A stretch of 13,939 nt of DNA from Dehalococcoidia bacterium. Lineage in GTDB: Bacteria > Chloroflexota > Dehalococcoidia > E44-bin15. This document shows positions 1 to 6,901 of this stretch, one piece after another. The stretch is from positions 1 to 13,939 of the forward strand of contig SOIC01000126.1 in the NCBI GenBank assembly GCA_004377275.1, in the 5' to 3' direction. The position numbers and the translations under genes were made by a program. Position 1 is the stretch's first letter. Every line of letters starts with the position of its first letter. A model generated the notes under the pieces. The model had not been told where the DNA came from. It made no database searches and was given only the letters and a program-made list of their open reading frames with translations.

Positions 1-1
1 T

Positions 2-82
2 ATCGGGGTGACCGCTGGAGCCTCCACCCCCGAAGAGGCCATCGAGGAGGTAATGGCGCTGCTCAAGGATGCGGTGCGATAG
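2..82 (+). CDS. ispH: 4-hydroxy-3-methylbut-2-enyl diphosphate reductase (IspH), C-terminal end only
   Basis: Only the last 26 codons are inside the window; the gene begins upstream. The frame reads IGVTAGASTPEEAIEEVMAL and ends at a TAG at 80-82. The V-T-A-G-A-S-x-P motif followed by an amphipathic helix is the usual C-terminal signature of IspH (LytB), the [4Fe-4S] enzyme that performs the last step of the MEP isoprenoid pathway, making IPP and DMAPP. The serine and neighbouring residues of this motif help bind the substrate diphosphate in known IspH structures. The cluster cysteines lie outside the window, so the identification rests on the tail alone. The next gene starts 14 bases downstream, so the two may be co-transcribed. 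Confidence 0.8.
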   Translation: MGVTAGASTPEEAIEEVMALLKDAVR

Positions 83-96
83 AAAGGAAGCGGATC

Positions 97-315
97 ATGG
101 AGCAACAATATTCGCAAAAATTTGGTATCTATCTGAATATCAAAGAGCTGAAGGTGGCGCGGATCAATTCCCCCCACTGGATCCCTTCAGCGCCGGATTG
201 GGTCTTCCTCACCCCGGAGGTTAACATGACCCTGCTTAAGATTCGCCTGTTTGCCAAGGAGCAGAAGCTGGTTAGCGAGCCCGATAAGCTCGTCTGGAGC
301 CAGAACATAACATGA
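97..315 (+). CDS. Small hypothetical protein, 72 aa
   Basis: I do not recognise this family. The start is an ATG at 97 with a purine-rich Shine-Dalgarno (AAAGGAAG, 83-90) at suitable spacing, and the stop is TGA at 313-315. The protein is small and soluble-looking, with no signal peptide, membrane segment or cysteine. It has mixed charge and a tryptophan/proline-rich middle (HWIPSAPDWVF, residues 27-37) followed by a probable helix. It is squeezed between the end of ispH (14-base gap) and the ppsA promoter, so it is probably the last gene of the ispH transcript. The good ribosome site and codon use like its neighbours argue for a real gene. No function is proposed. Confidence 0.6.
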   Translation: MEQQYSQKFGIYLNIKELKVARINSPHWIPSAPDWVFLTPEVNMTLLKIRLFAKEQKLVSEPDKLVWSQNIT

Positions 316-356
316 CATTTGTAGCTATCTGGAGGTTCATGAAAGAGCCGTTATGT
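305..356. repeat. 7-bp perfect inverted repeat flanking the ppsA promoter
   Basis: ACATAAC at 305-311 and its exact reverse complement GTTATGT at 350-356 are separated by 38 bases. The right arm ends at the T that begins the extended -10 (TGG-TATAAT, 356-364), and the left arm overlaps the end of the 72-aa gene. The arm centres are 45 bp apart, close to four helical turns, so they could be paired operator half-sites for a looping regulator or just the base of a weak hairpin. A chance match of this length over this distance is not rare, so this is only a candidate. Confidence 0.3.
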
Positions 357-364
357 GGTATAAT
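356..364 (+). promoter_or_regulatory. Extended -10 promoter for ppsA
   Basis: A perfect TATAAT lies at 359-364 and is preceded by TGG at 356-358, giving an extended -10 element (TGn-TATAAT). The best -35 at 17-bp spacing is weak (TTCATG at 336-341, 3 of 6 matches), as is common for extended -10 promoters. Predicted transcription start is near 371, about 34 bases before the ppsA ATG. No terminator is visible before it, so it probably adds to any read-through from ispH. Confidence 0.6.
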
Positions 365-386
365 AGCAGATTACCAACCCTAAAAA

Positions 387-396
387 AGGGAGAAGG
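387..396 (+). promoter_or_regulatory. Ribosome binding site of ppsA
   Basis: AGGGAGAAGG ends 8 bases before the ATG at 405. It decides the start: another ATG at 397 is in a different frame, too close to this site, and does not lead into the PpsA protein. The first half can also pair with CCCT at 378-381 (loop of five A), a weak hairpin that would partly mask the site. Confidence 0.6.
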
Positions 397-404
397 ATGG
401 TTCT

Positions 405-2741
405 ATGGATGAGGAACGCAAGGTCGTCTGGTTTGAGGAGGTGGGTAAAGAGGACATTTCCCAGGTCGGCGGGAAGGGGGCAAACCTGGGGGAGATGACC
501 AAGGCCGGTATTACGGTGCCACCTGGCTTTATCGTTACCGCCCAGAGCTATTTCGATTTCCTCCAAAAATCAAACCTCACCGATACTATTCGCAAGCTGC
601 TCTCCGATTTAGACACCAACGATAGCGAAAAACTGCAAAAGGTCGCCTCAAGAATTAAAAGCTTGCTCAATGCGGCTGCCATGCCCAAAGAGATCGCCCA
701 GGAAATCGCCCAAGCCTACGGTAAGCTAGGCAGCGGGGCAGTGGCGGTGCGCTCATCAGCCACCGCCGAAGACCTGCCAGAGGCATCCTTCGCCGGCCAG
801 CAGCGCACCTTCCTCAATGTAGTAGGGGAAAAGGAGGTTATCGCCGCAGTGCAAGGCTGCTGGGCCTCCCTTTTCGAGCCGCGGGCCATCTTCTACCGGG
901 CCCATCAGGGCTTCGACCACTTCTCCGTTGGCATTGCGGTGCCGGTGCAGCGAATGGTACAGTCGGAGGCCTCGGGCGTCATGTTTACCCTTGACCCAAT
1001 CACCAACGATCGCAGCAAGATAGTTATTGAAGCGGTCTACGGTCTGGGAGAAACTATTGTCTCCGGCGAGGTAACCCCTGACCTATATGTGGTGGATAAA
1101 GAAGGGCTGGAGATCAGCGATAAGAAGCTCGCCCGTCAAGAATGGCAACTGGTGCGCAATTCTAAGCGAGGCAAAGACCTGGAGAAAGCTAATACCAGAG
1201 TGGCTGTCCTCGAAGCGGTGCAAGCGAAACAGAAGTTTTCCGACGATGATATCACCGCCCTGGCCAAGATCGGCAAAAGGATCGAAGACCACTACGCTTT
1301 TCCCCAAGACATCGAATGGGCTAAAGAGGGGGAGGACATATTCATTGTGCAAACCCGCCCCGTAACCACTATGAAGGACATCACGGAAAAAAAGGATGTG
1401 ACGGGAACGGTAGAGACGCTCTTGCTTACCGGCTCCCCGGCCAGCCCGGGCATTGCCTCCGGACCGACAAGGTTAATCCACCAATCCTCCGAGATCGATA
1501 GGGTCCTGGTGGGTGATGTGCTGGTCGCCGAAATGACCACCCCTGACTTTGTGCCCGCAATGAAGCGGGCGGCAGCCATTGCAACCGATCGCGGGGGCCG
1601 GACATGCCACGCCGCAATCGTAAGCAGAGAACTGGGCATCCCCTGCGTGGTGGGGACAGGGAATGCTACCAAGGTACTGAAACAGGAGCAAATCATCACC
1701 GTCGATGGCTCCGTAGGGAAGGTCTTTGAGGGTCGGCTGGTCAGGGAGAAGATCGATATCCCCACGCTAGAACCCAAGACACGCGTCAGGACGAACACAA
1801 AGGTTTACGTGAATCTCGCTGAGCCAGAGCTGGCGGAAAGGGTCGCCAGCCGCCATGTCGATGGCGTGGGGCTGCTTCGCGCCGAATTCATAATCGCCCA
1901 GATCGGGGAACACCCCCGCTATATGATCAGCCAGGGGAGGGGGCAAGAGTTCGTGGCGCAGCTCACCGAGGGCGTTACTACCTTCGCCAGGGCCTTTAAC
2001 CCTCGACCGGTGGTCTATCGAACTACCGATTTTAAGACCAATGAATATCGAAATCTCAAGGGGGGGGAGGAATACGAGGATATCGAGGAGAATCCCATGC
2101 TTGGCTACCGGGGGTGCTCTCGTTATGTACAGGAAGCCGATGTCTTCAAGATGGAGATAGAGATGGTCAAGCGGGTGAGGGAGGATTATAAGAATCTCTG
2201 GGTGATGATCCCCTTCGTGAGAACCGTTGATGAGATGGCTCATTTGATGAGTACATTGAAGGACGAGGGTCTTAGCTCCTCCAAGGATTTCAAGATATGG
2301 ATGATGGTTGAGGTGCCCTCCAATATCTTCCTCATCGATGAATTTATCGATTTGGGTATCGATGGCATCTCCATTGGCTCCAACGACCTGACTCAGCTCA
2401 TCCTGGGGATCGATCGCGATAGCCCAAAGCTAGCAGAGGTATTCGATGAGCGAAATGAGGCGGTGACGCTGGCTCTGAAGAAAGCGATTAGAGCCGCAGC
2501 CAGAAGAGGGATTACTGCCTCTATCTGCGGACAGGCGCCCTCGGTCTACCCTGAGCTCACCAAGAAGCTGGTAAAATGGGGGATTACCTCGGTCTCGGTA
2601 AGCCCCGATGCCATCGAGAGTACCAGGGAGATAATAGCCAGGGCTGAAGGGAGAATGGTCAGCCCCTCCCTGTGGAGACGGAAGGCACGCTCCCCTCGCA
2701 AGCTTTACCAGCCGGTATATACCAAAAAGCCACTTCAGTGA
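405..2741 (+). CDS. ppsA: Phosphoenolpyruvate synthase (pyruvate, water dikinase)
   Basis: This cytosolic enzyme converts pyruvate, ATP and water to PEP, AMP and phosphate, feeding gluconeogenesis. At 778 residues it is close to E. coli PpsA (792). Residues about 15-325 are the N-terminal ATP-grasp nucleotide-binding domain, with GGKGANLGEM (22-31), VRSSATAEDLP (115-125) and the QTRPV end (316-320). Residues about 340-450 are the swivelling phosphohistidine domain, with GGRTCHAAIVSRELG and the phospho-accepting His402. Residues about 465-745 are the PEP/pyruvate TIM barrel, with GSNDLTQLILGIDRDS (658-673) and the SICGQAPS motif whose Cys708 is the expected general acid. All catalytic motifs are intact. 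After residue 750 there is a basic tail (SLWRRKARSPRKLYQP) whose coding end overlaps the possible GTG start of the next gene. PPDK is less likely, because the length and domain set fit PpsA. Confidence 0.95.
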   Translation: MDEERKVVWFEEVGKEDISQVGGKGANLGEMTKAGITVPPGFIVTAQSYFDFLQKSNLTDTIRKLLSDLDTNDSEKLQKVASRIKSLLNAAAMPKEIAQEIAQAYGKLGSGAVAVRSSATAEDLPEASFAGQQRTFLNVVGEKEVIAAVQGCWASLFEPRAIFYRAHQGFDHFSVGIAVPVQRMVQSEASGVMFTLDPITNDRSKIVIEAVYGLGETIVSGEVTPDLYVVDKEGLEISDKKLARQEWQLVRNSKRGKDLEKANTRVAVLEAVQAKQKFSDDDITALAKIGKRIEDHYAFPQDIEWAKEGEDIFIVQTRPVTTMKDITEKKDVTGTVETLLLTGSPASPGIASGPTRLIHQSSEIDRVLVGDVLVAEMTTPDFVPAMKRAAAIATDRGGRTCHAAIVSRELGIPCVVGTGNATKVLKQEQIITVDGSVGKVFEGRLVREKIDIPTLEPKTRVRTNTKVYVNLAEPELAERVASRHVDGVGLLRAEFIIAQIGEHPRYMISQGRGQEFVAQLTEGVTTFARAFNPRPVVYRTTDFKTNEYRNLKGGEEYEDIEENPMLGYRGCSRYVQEADVFKMEIEMVKRVREDYKNLWVMIPFVRTVDEMAHLMSTLKDEGLSSSKDFKIWMMVEVPSNIFLIDEFIDLGIDGISIGSNDLTQLILGIDRDSPKLAEVFDERNEAVTLALKKAIRAAARRGITASICGQAPSVYPELTKKLVKWGITSVSVSPDAIESTREIIARAEGRMVSPSLWRRKARSPRKLYQPVYTKKPLQ

Positions 2742-2749
2742 AAGGAAAG

Positions 2750-3208
2750 ATGGCTCAGAAGCTGAGTAAGATCGACCAAATTATAGCTAAATACCAGGCG
2801 GATAAAAGCACCCTGATCCAGATGCTTCTTGAGATCCAGCGGGAGAACCGCTGGCTTCCCAAGCCAGCGGTGGCGAGGCTGAGCCAGAGGTTGGGGATCC
2901 CGATTAACCAGATTTACCACATAGCTACCTTTTATAAGGCCTTCAGCCTGATCCCCCAGGGTCGCCATGCCGTCTCGGTATGCCTGGGTACCGCCTGCCA
3001 TGTGCGTGGCGCCCCTCGCCTTCTGGACAGGGTGACAGATTCGCTACATATTGAGCCAGGGGAAACCAGCACGGACATGAAATTTACCCTGAGCACGGTG
3101 AACTGCCTGGGCTGCTGTGCCCTTGGGCCGGTGATAGTAGTTGACGGCGAATACCACGGCAATCCCTCTTTGAAAGAAATCGAAAGGGTCATCGCTAGCT
3201 GCGATTAA
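2750..3208 (+). CDS. NuoE/HoxE-like [2Fe-2S] subunit (thioredoxin-like)
   Basis: This is the 24-kDa-type subunit of NADH dehydrogenases, soluble NAD-linked hydrogenases and formate dehydrogenases. It carries a thioredoxin-fold [2Fe-2S] cluster beside the flavin subunit. From the ATG at 2750 the protein has 152 residues, normal for the family. An N-terminal helical part includes the family-typical stretch INQIYHIATFYKAFSL (52-67). The cluster ligands are Cys78 and Cys83 (C-x4-C in VCLGTACH) and Cys119 and Cys123 (C-x3-C in NCLGCC, with an extra Cys122). The start is uncertain. The ATG has an AAAGGA (2741-2746) only 3 bases away, while an in-frame GTG at 2738 would overlap the ppsA stop as GTGA but has no clear ribosome site. 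Either way the gene is tightly coupled to ppsA. The NuoF-like gene follows after 9 bases. Confidence 0.9.
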   Translation: MAQKLSKIDQIIAKYQADKSTLIQMLLEIQRENRWLPKPAVARLSQRLGIPINQIYHIATFYKAFSLIPQGRHAVSVCLGTACHVRGAPRLLDRVTDSLHIEPGETSTDMKFTLSTVNCLGCCALGPVIVVDGEYHGNPSLKEIERVIASCD

Positions 3209-3217
3209 TAAGGAACC

Positions 3218-5143
3218 ATGGCGCAACTGAAATCGCCTGCTGACCTAGACAGAACAAGGCAACAGATAATATCCCGGAGAGACCCCGCCAAACCCTGCAT
3301 TACTATTTGCTCCGGCACGGCCTGCCACGCCTACGCCAGCGAAAAGACCGCCACGGCCTTTGTTAACGAGATCGAAAGGAATGGCCTCAAAGGTAAGGTG
3401 GACATCCGGCGCACCGGCTGCCACGGGTTTTGTGAGCGGGGGCCGATAGTCGTTATCTTCCCCGAGGAGGTCTGCTATCTTGGAGTTAAGCCAAACGATA
3501 TCCCTGAGATCATCTCCACGACCCTGGTGGGGAAGGAGTTGGTTGACCGATTGCTGTATGAGGATAGCAACGGGGAAAGGGTAGTACATGAGGGTGAGAT
3601 ACCTTTCTACAAGCACCAGAGCCGGATTGTCTTTGGCAATAATCGGCTCATCGACCCCAAGAGCATCGATGATTACATTGCCCTGGGTGGCTATTCTGCC
3701 CTGTCAAAGGCCCTCTTTGAGATGAGCCCTGAAGAGGTAGTGGAAACGGTAAAGCGGGCAAATCTGAGGGGTAGGGGGGGCGGCGGTTTCCCCACCGGCA
3801 AAAAGTGGGAGACCACCCGTAACGCCCCGGGGGAAATAAAGTACGTGATTGTCAATGCCGATGAAGGTGACCCCGGCGCCTACATGGACCGGAGCCTGCT
3901 TGAGGGCAACCCCCATAGCGTGCTGGAGGGCCTCATCATCGGCGCTTATGCCATTGGCTCTCATGAGGGTTATGTGTATGTACGCCAGGAGTACCCGCTC
4001 GCTGTAGAGAACCTTTTCATTGCCCTGAATCAGGCGCGGGAGTATGGGCTGCTGGGGAAAAACATCCTCGGCTCTGGCTTCAATTTCGATGTTACCACCC
4101 ACCGCGGTGCCGGGGCCTTCGTTTCCGGGGAATCCAGTGCCTTGATGACCGCTCTTGAAGGAAAGGTAGGGGAGCCGCGGCCAAAGTATACCCGCACCGC
4201 GGTGAGCGGCATCTGGGAAAGGCCGAGCAACCTGAATAATGTGGAGACCTGGGCCACTGTACCCCTGATAATTAGCAAGGGCGCTGATTGGTTTACCAGC
4301 ATCGGCACCGCGGGTAGCAAGGGGACCAAGATTTTCTCCCTGGTGGGCAAGGTGAACAATACCGGGCTGGTGGAAGTGCCCATGGGGATGACGCTCCGCG
4401 AGATCATATACGACATCGGGGGCGGCATTCGCCAGGGAAAGAAATTCAAGGCGGTCCAGACCGGGGGGCCCTCAGGGGGGTGCCTCCCCGAAGGCCTTCT
4501 CGATATCCCGGTGGATTTCGATGAGCTTACCAAGGTGGGCTCGATGATGGGCTCTGGCGGCATGATTGTAATGGACGAGGATAATTGTATGGTGGATGTG
4601 GCCAGGTATTTCCTAGCTTTCCTCGCTGAGGAGTCCTGCGGCAAGTGCATCCCCTGCCGTGAGGGGATAAGGCAGATGCTCCACATACTGAATAGGATTT
4701 GTGACGGCCAAGGCCAGACAGGGGACATCGAGCTTCTGGAGGAGCTATCCGAGGTGGTGCGGGACGCCTCCCTCTGCGCCCTTGGTACCACAGCTCCCAA
4801 CCCGGTGCTCAGCACCATCAGGTACTTCAGGGATGAGTATGAAGCCCATGTCAAGGAGAGGCGTTGCCCTGCCGGGGTCTGTAAAGCGCTTATTTCATAC
4901 TATATCCAGCCTGAGCGGTGTCAGGCCTGCCTCCGCTGCCTCAGAGAATGCCCGGTGGGGGCGATCACGGGGGATAAGAACCTGGTGCATGTTATTGACC
5001 AGGATAAGTGCACCAGATGCGGGACATGCCTTGAGGTCTGTCCACCACGCTTCGCTGCGGTACTAATATTCTCCGGCGAGCCAGTTCCTGCAGCGCCTCC
5101 TCAGGGAACCAAGGTGGAGCGCACCAAAGGGACGCAGCAATGA
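3218..5143 (+). CDS. NuoF/HydB-like NADH-binding FMN subunit with extra [2Fe-2S] and 2x[4Fe-4S] domains
   Basis: This is the flavin subunit that oxidises or reduces NAD(P)(H), 641 residues, start at ATG 3218 with AAGGA at 3210-3214. Residues about 25-110 are a thioredoxin-like [2Fe-2S] domain (Cys31, Cys36, Cys68, Cys72; TGCHGFC). The central NuoF core has the glycine-rich FMN/NADH motif RGRGGGGFPTGKKW (184-197), NADEGDPGAYMDR, and the N3-type [4Fe-4S] ligands Cys474, Cys477, Cys480 and Cys520 (ESCGKCIPCREG). The C-terminus is a two-cluster ferredoxin (Cys568/571/574/578 and Cys598/601/604/608). This domain order is that of HydB/HndC/HymB-type subunits of NAD(P)-linked and electron-bifurcating hydrogenases, not of plain complex I NuoF. 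A short Pro/Ala/Lys tail follows. It overlaps the next gene by 4 bases (ATGA). The exact partner and nucleotide preference cannot be read from the sequence. Confidence 0.92.
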   Translation: MAQLKSPADLDRTRQQIISRRDPAKPCITICSGTACHAYASEKTATAFVNEIERNGLKGKVDIRRTGCHGFCERGPIVVIFPEEVCYLGVKPNDIPEIISTTLVGKELVDRLLYEDSNGERVVHEGEIPFYKHQSRIVFGNNRLIDPKSIDDYIALGGYSALSKALFEMSPEEVVETVKRANLRGRGGGGFPTGKKWETTRNAPGEIKYVIVNADEGDPGAYMDRSLLEGNPHSVLEGLIIGAYAIGSHEGYVYVRQEYPLAVENLFIALNQAREYGLLGKNILGSGFNFDVTTHRGAGAFVSGESSALMTALEGKVGEPRPKYTRTAVSGIWERPSNLNNVETWATVPLIISKGADWFTSIGTAGSKGTKIFSLVGKVNNTGLVEVPMGMTLREIIYDIGGGIRQGKKFKAVQTGGPSGGCLPEGLLDIPVDFDELTKVGSMMGSGGMIVMDEDNCMVDVARYFLAFLAEESCGKCIPCREGIRQMLHILNRICDGQGQTGDIELLEELSEVVRDASLCALGTTAPNPVLSTIRYFRDEYEAHVKERRCPAGVCKALISYYIQPERCQACLRCLRECPVGAITGDKNLVHVIDQDKCTRCGTCLEVCPPRFAAVLIFSGEPVPAAPPQGTKVERTKGTQQ

Positions 5144-5766
5144 AAAAGGTCAAAAAAGTCACTTTAACCATCAATGATCGAGAGGTAAGGGCAGAAGGGG
5201 GGATGACTATCCTCGAAGCAGCCCGTGATGCTGGAATCCATATCCCCACTCTTTGCTACCATGAGAAACTGGCCCCCTACGGCGCTTGCCGGCTCTGTAC
5301 CGTGGAAATATCGCAGAATGGAAGGACGCAGCTGGTAACCGCCTGCGTTTACCCCGCGGAGGATGGCCTGGTAGTAAAGACGGACTCCCAGCGCGTCATT
5401 AGGATTCGCAAGATGCTCCTGGAGCTAATGCTTGCCTCCTCTCCGGCGAAGACAATACAAGACCTGGCACAACAACATGGCGTAGCGAAACCCAGGTTCG
5501 AAGCGGAAAAGACCAATTGCATCCTCTGCGGCCTGTGTGTGCGCTACTGCAACGAGATCAAGAAGGCAAACGCTATTGGATTCGTGGGGCGGGGCACCGA
5601 GCGCCGGGTGGTGTTCTACCCCGAGATCGCTTCAACGGTATGCGCAAGTTGTCGGGAGTGCTTTAGCCTCTGTCCTACAGGTAAACTCCCCTCGGAAACC
5701 GATGGTGTCTGCTTCGACGACCTAACGCTCGAGGATTTTCTCGGCGCAAGACAGGCCAGGGTATAG
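5140..5766 (+). CDS. Short NuoG/HoxU-like iron-sulfur subunit ([2Fe-2S] plus 2x[4Fe-4S])
   Basis: This is an electron-wire subunit of 208 residues that begins inside the stop of the NuoF-like gene. Residues 1-80 form a plant-type [2Fe-2S] ferredoxin domain with Cys39, Cys50, Cys53 and Cys69. Residues about 120-185 form a two-cluster ferredoxin, with Cys127/130/133/137 (CILCGLCVRYC) and Cys168/171/174/178 (CASCRECFSLCPTG). The histidine-ligated [4Fe-4S] motif (H-x3-C-x2-C-x5-C, cluster N5) normally found between these parts in NuoG and Fe-hydrogenases is absent; that place is taken by a helical linker (LMLASSPAKTIQDLAQQHG). The protein stops after the ferredoxin domain, with no H-cluster or molybdopterin domain, so it resembles HoxU or stand-alone NuoG-like subunits. 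It should link the NuoF-like flavin to an unknown acceptor. The reading frame looks complete, not truncated by mutation. Confidence 0.88.
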   Translation: MKKVKKVTLTINDREVRAEGGMTILEAARDAGIHIPTLCYHEKLAPYGACRLCTVEISQNGRTQLVTACVYPAEDGLVVKTDSQRVIRIRKMLLELMLASSPAKTIQDLAQQHGVAKPRFEAEKTNCILCGLCVRYCNEIKKANAIGFVGRGTERRVVFYPEIASTVCASCRECFSLCPTGKLPSETDGVCFDDLTLEDFLGARQARV

Positions 5767-5785
5767 AAGGGCAAGTAAGGCCATC

Positions 5786-6841
5786 ATGAAAGTACCACCA
5801 TCTATTATTCAGCACAATATCCGCCAGCGACTTGAGGAAAGGGAGGAGTTCCTTTCCCCTTATGCCGCAAAGAGCCAGCGGTCCCGGGGCAGGCAGCGCG
5901 ATGAGGAGCCCTGCCCCATGCGGACGGAGTTTCAGCGCGACCGTGACCGCATCATCCATTGTAAGGCGTTCCGCCGCCTGAAGCATAAGACGCAGGTCTT
6001 TATCGCACCTTTAGGCGACCACTATGTAACCAGGCTCACCCATACCCTGGAGGTATCCCAGATCGCCCGCTCCATCGCTCGTGCCCTGAACCTGAACGAG
6101 GACCTCGCCGAGGCCATCGCCCTTGGTCACGACCTGGGCCACACCCCCTTCGGTCATGTGGGCGAAGAGGTGCTCAATAGTCTTTACCCCGAGGGGTTCA
6201 GTCATAACGAGCAAAGCCTCAGGGTAGTGGAGGTTTTGGAGAAGGATGGGCAGGGGCTCAACCTGACATGGGAGGTAAAGGACGGCATCCTTAAACACAC
6301 CAAGACCGGGGCCGACATTCTGGGCGCAGAATGGGGGTCAGTGGATACGCTTGAGGGTCAGGTCTGTAAGATTGCGGATATCATCGCCTACATCAATCAT
6401 GACATCGGCGATGCGGTGAGGGCAGGAATTATCAGCGTGGATGACCTTCCTCATCAGGCAGTGGCCCTTCTGGGGCGCTCCCATTCCGAAAGGATCAACA
6501 CCCTGGTCTCAGATGTCATCAACTTCTCCTGGGCTGCTACCGGGGCAGGGGGTGAACCGCCCTGCATCGGGATGAGCCCCGAGACCCGGGAGGCGGCAAA
6601 TACCCTGCGCCAATTCCTCTTCGAAAGGGTGTATAATATAGCTAGGGATGAGGCAGAGCGAGCCAGGGAGGTGGTTCGCCTCCTTTACCGGCACTTAATC
6701 GAGAACGATGAAGCATTGCCCACGGAATACAAGCTCCGCGACGAGAGCGTGGCACGGAGGGTGGTGGACTATATCGCCGGGATGACCGATAATTATGCCC
6801 AGGGGATGGCGGAGGAGATTATCGCATCTGAGCATGAATGA
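5786..6841 (+). CDS. dgt: Deoxyguanosinetriphosphate triphosphohydrolase-like HD protein
   Basis: This HD-domain dNTP triphosphohydrolase of 351 residues is predicted to hydrolyse dGTP or other dNTPs to the deoxynucleoside and triphosphate. Family features in order are the N-terminal R-T-E-F-Q-R-D-R-D-R-I-I-H motif (46-58), AFRRLKHKTQVF (61-72), the first metal-binding His86 in RLTHTLEV, His115-Asp116 in GHDLGHTPFGH with His119 also expected in the active site, and the distal Asp199 in ADIIAYINHDIGD. All HD metal ligands are present. The length fits the shorter dGTPase subgroup rather than the 505-residue E. coli Dgt, so substrate range is uncertain. The ATG at 5786 has TAAGG (5776-5780) 5 bases before it. 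It lies 19 bases after the NuoG-like gene and 60 before dnaG. Its place ahead of primase suggests a role in balancing dNTPs during replication, which is inference. Confidence 0.92.
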   Translation: MKVPPSIIQHNIRQRLEEREEFLSPYAAKSQRSRGRQRDEEPCPMRTEFQRDRDRIIHCKAFRRLKHKTQVFIAPLGDHYVTRLTHTLEVSQIARSIARALNLNEDLAEAIALGHDLGHTPFGHVGEEVLNSLYPEGFSHNEQSLRVVEVLEKDGQGLNLTWEVKDGILKHTKTGADILGAEWGSVDTLEGQVCKIADIIAYINHDIGDAVRAGIISVDDLPHQAVALLGRSHSERINTLVSDVINFSWAATGAGGEPPCIGMSPETREAANTLRQFLFERVYNIARDEAERAREVVRLLYRHLIENDEALPTEYKLRDESVARRVVDYIAGMTDNYAQGMAEEIIASEHE

Positions 6842-6851
6842 AAGGCTGGTA

Positions 6852-6887
6852 TTTAACCAAGCAGGATTGAATCGGTTAAACAACCGA
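6852..6887 (+). other. Overlapping alternative stem-loops in the dgt-dnaG gap
   Basis: In the 60-base gap, TCGGTT (6872-6877) and AACCGA (6882-6887) form a perfect 6-bp stem with an AAAC loop. The same GGTTAAA segment (6874-6880) can instead pair with TTTAACC at 6852-6858 (7 bp). The two pairings are mutually exclusive. There is no U-run, so this is not a classical terminator; it could be a processing site or a translation control of dnaG, or chance. Confidence 0.3.
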
Positions 6888-6901
6888 GCAAGACGAAAAA
6901 A

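Noticed and set aside
397..407. ATG at 397 as an alternative ppsA start
   Set aside because: It is in another frame from the PpsA protein and directly abuts the ribosome site; the ATG at 405 has the right spacing and frame.
1292..1798. Open frame of 168 codons on the minus strand inside ppsA
   Set aside because: Opposite the conserved phosphohistidine domain of PpsA; the translation is Ser/Thr/Val-rich without motifs.
4030..4854. Open frame of 274 codons on the minus strand inside the NuoF-like gene
   Set aside because: A shadow of the NuoF-like gene: Ser/Pro-rich translation, no ribosome site or recognisable domain, fully inside a gene with intact FMN and Fe-S motifs.
5140..5766. Truncated [FeFe]-hydrogenase (HydA/HndD) pseudogene
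   Set aside because: The N-terminal half resembles HndD, but the frame ends cleanly after the ferredoxin domain and no H-cluster motif (such as TSCCPxW) is seen in any frame downstream. The sequence continues into dgt, so it is a short HoxU-like protein and not a broken gene.
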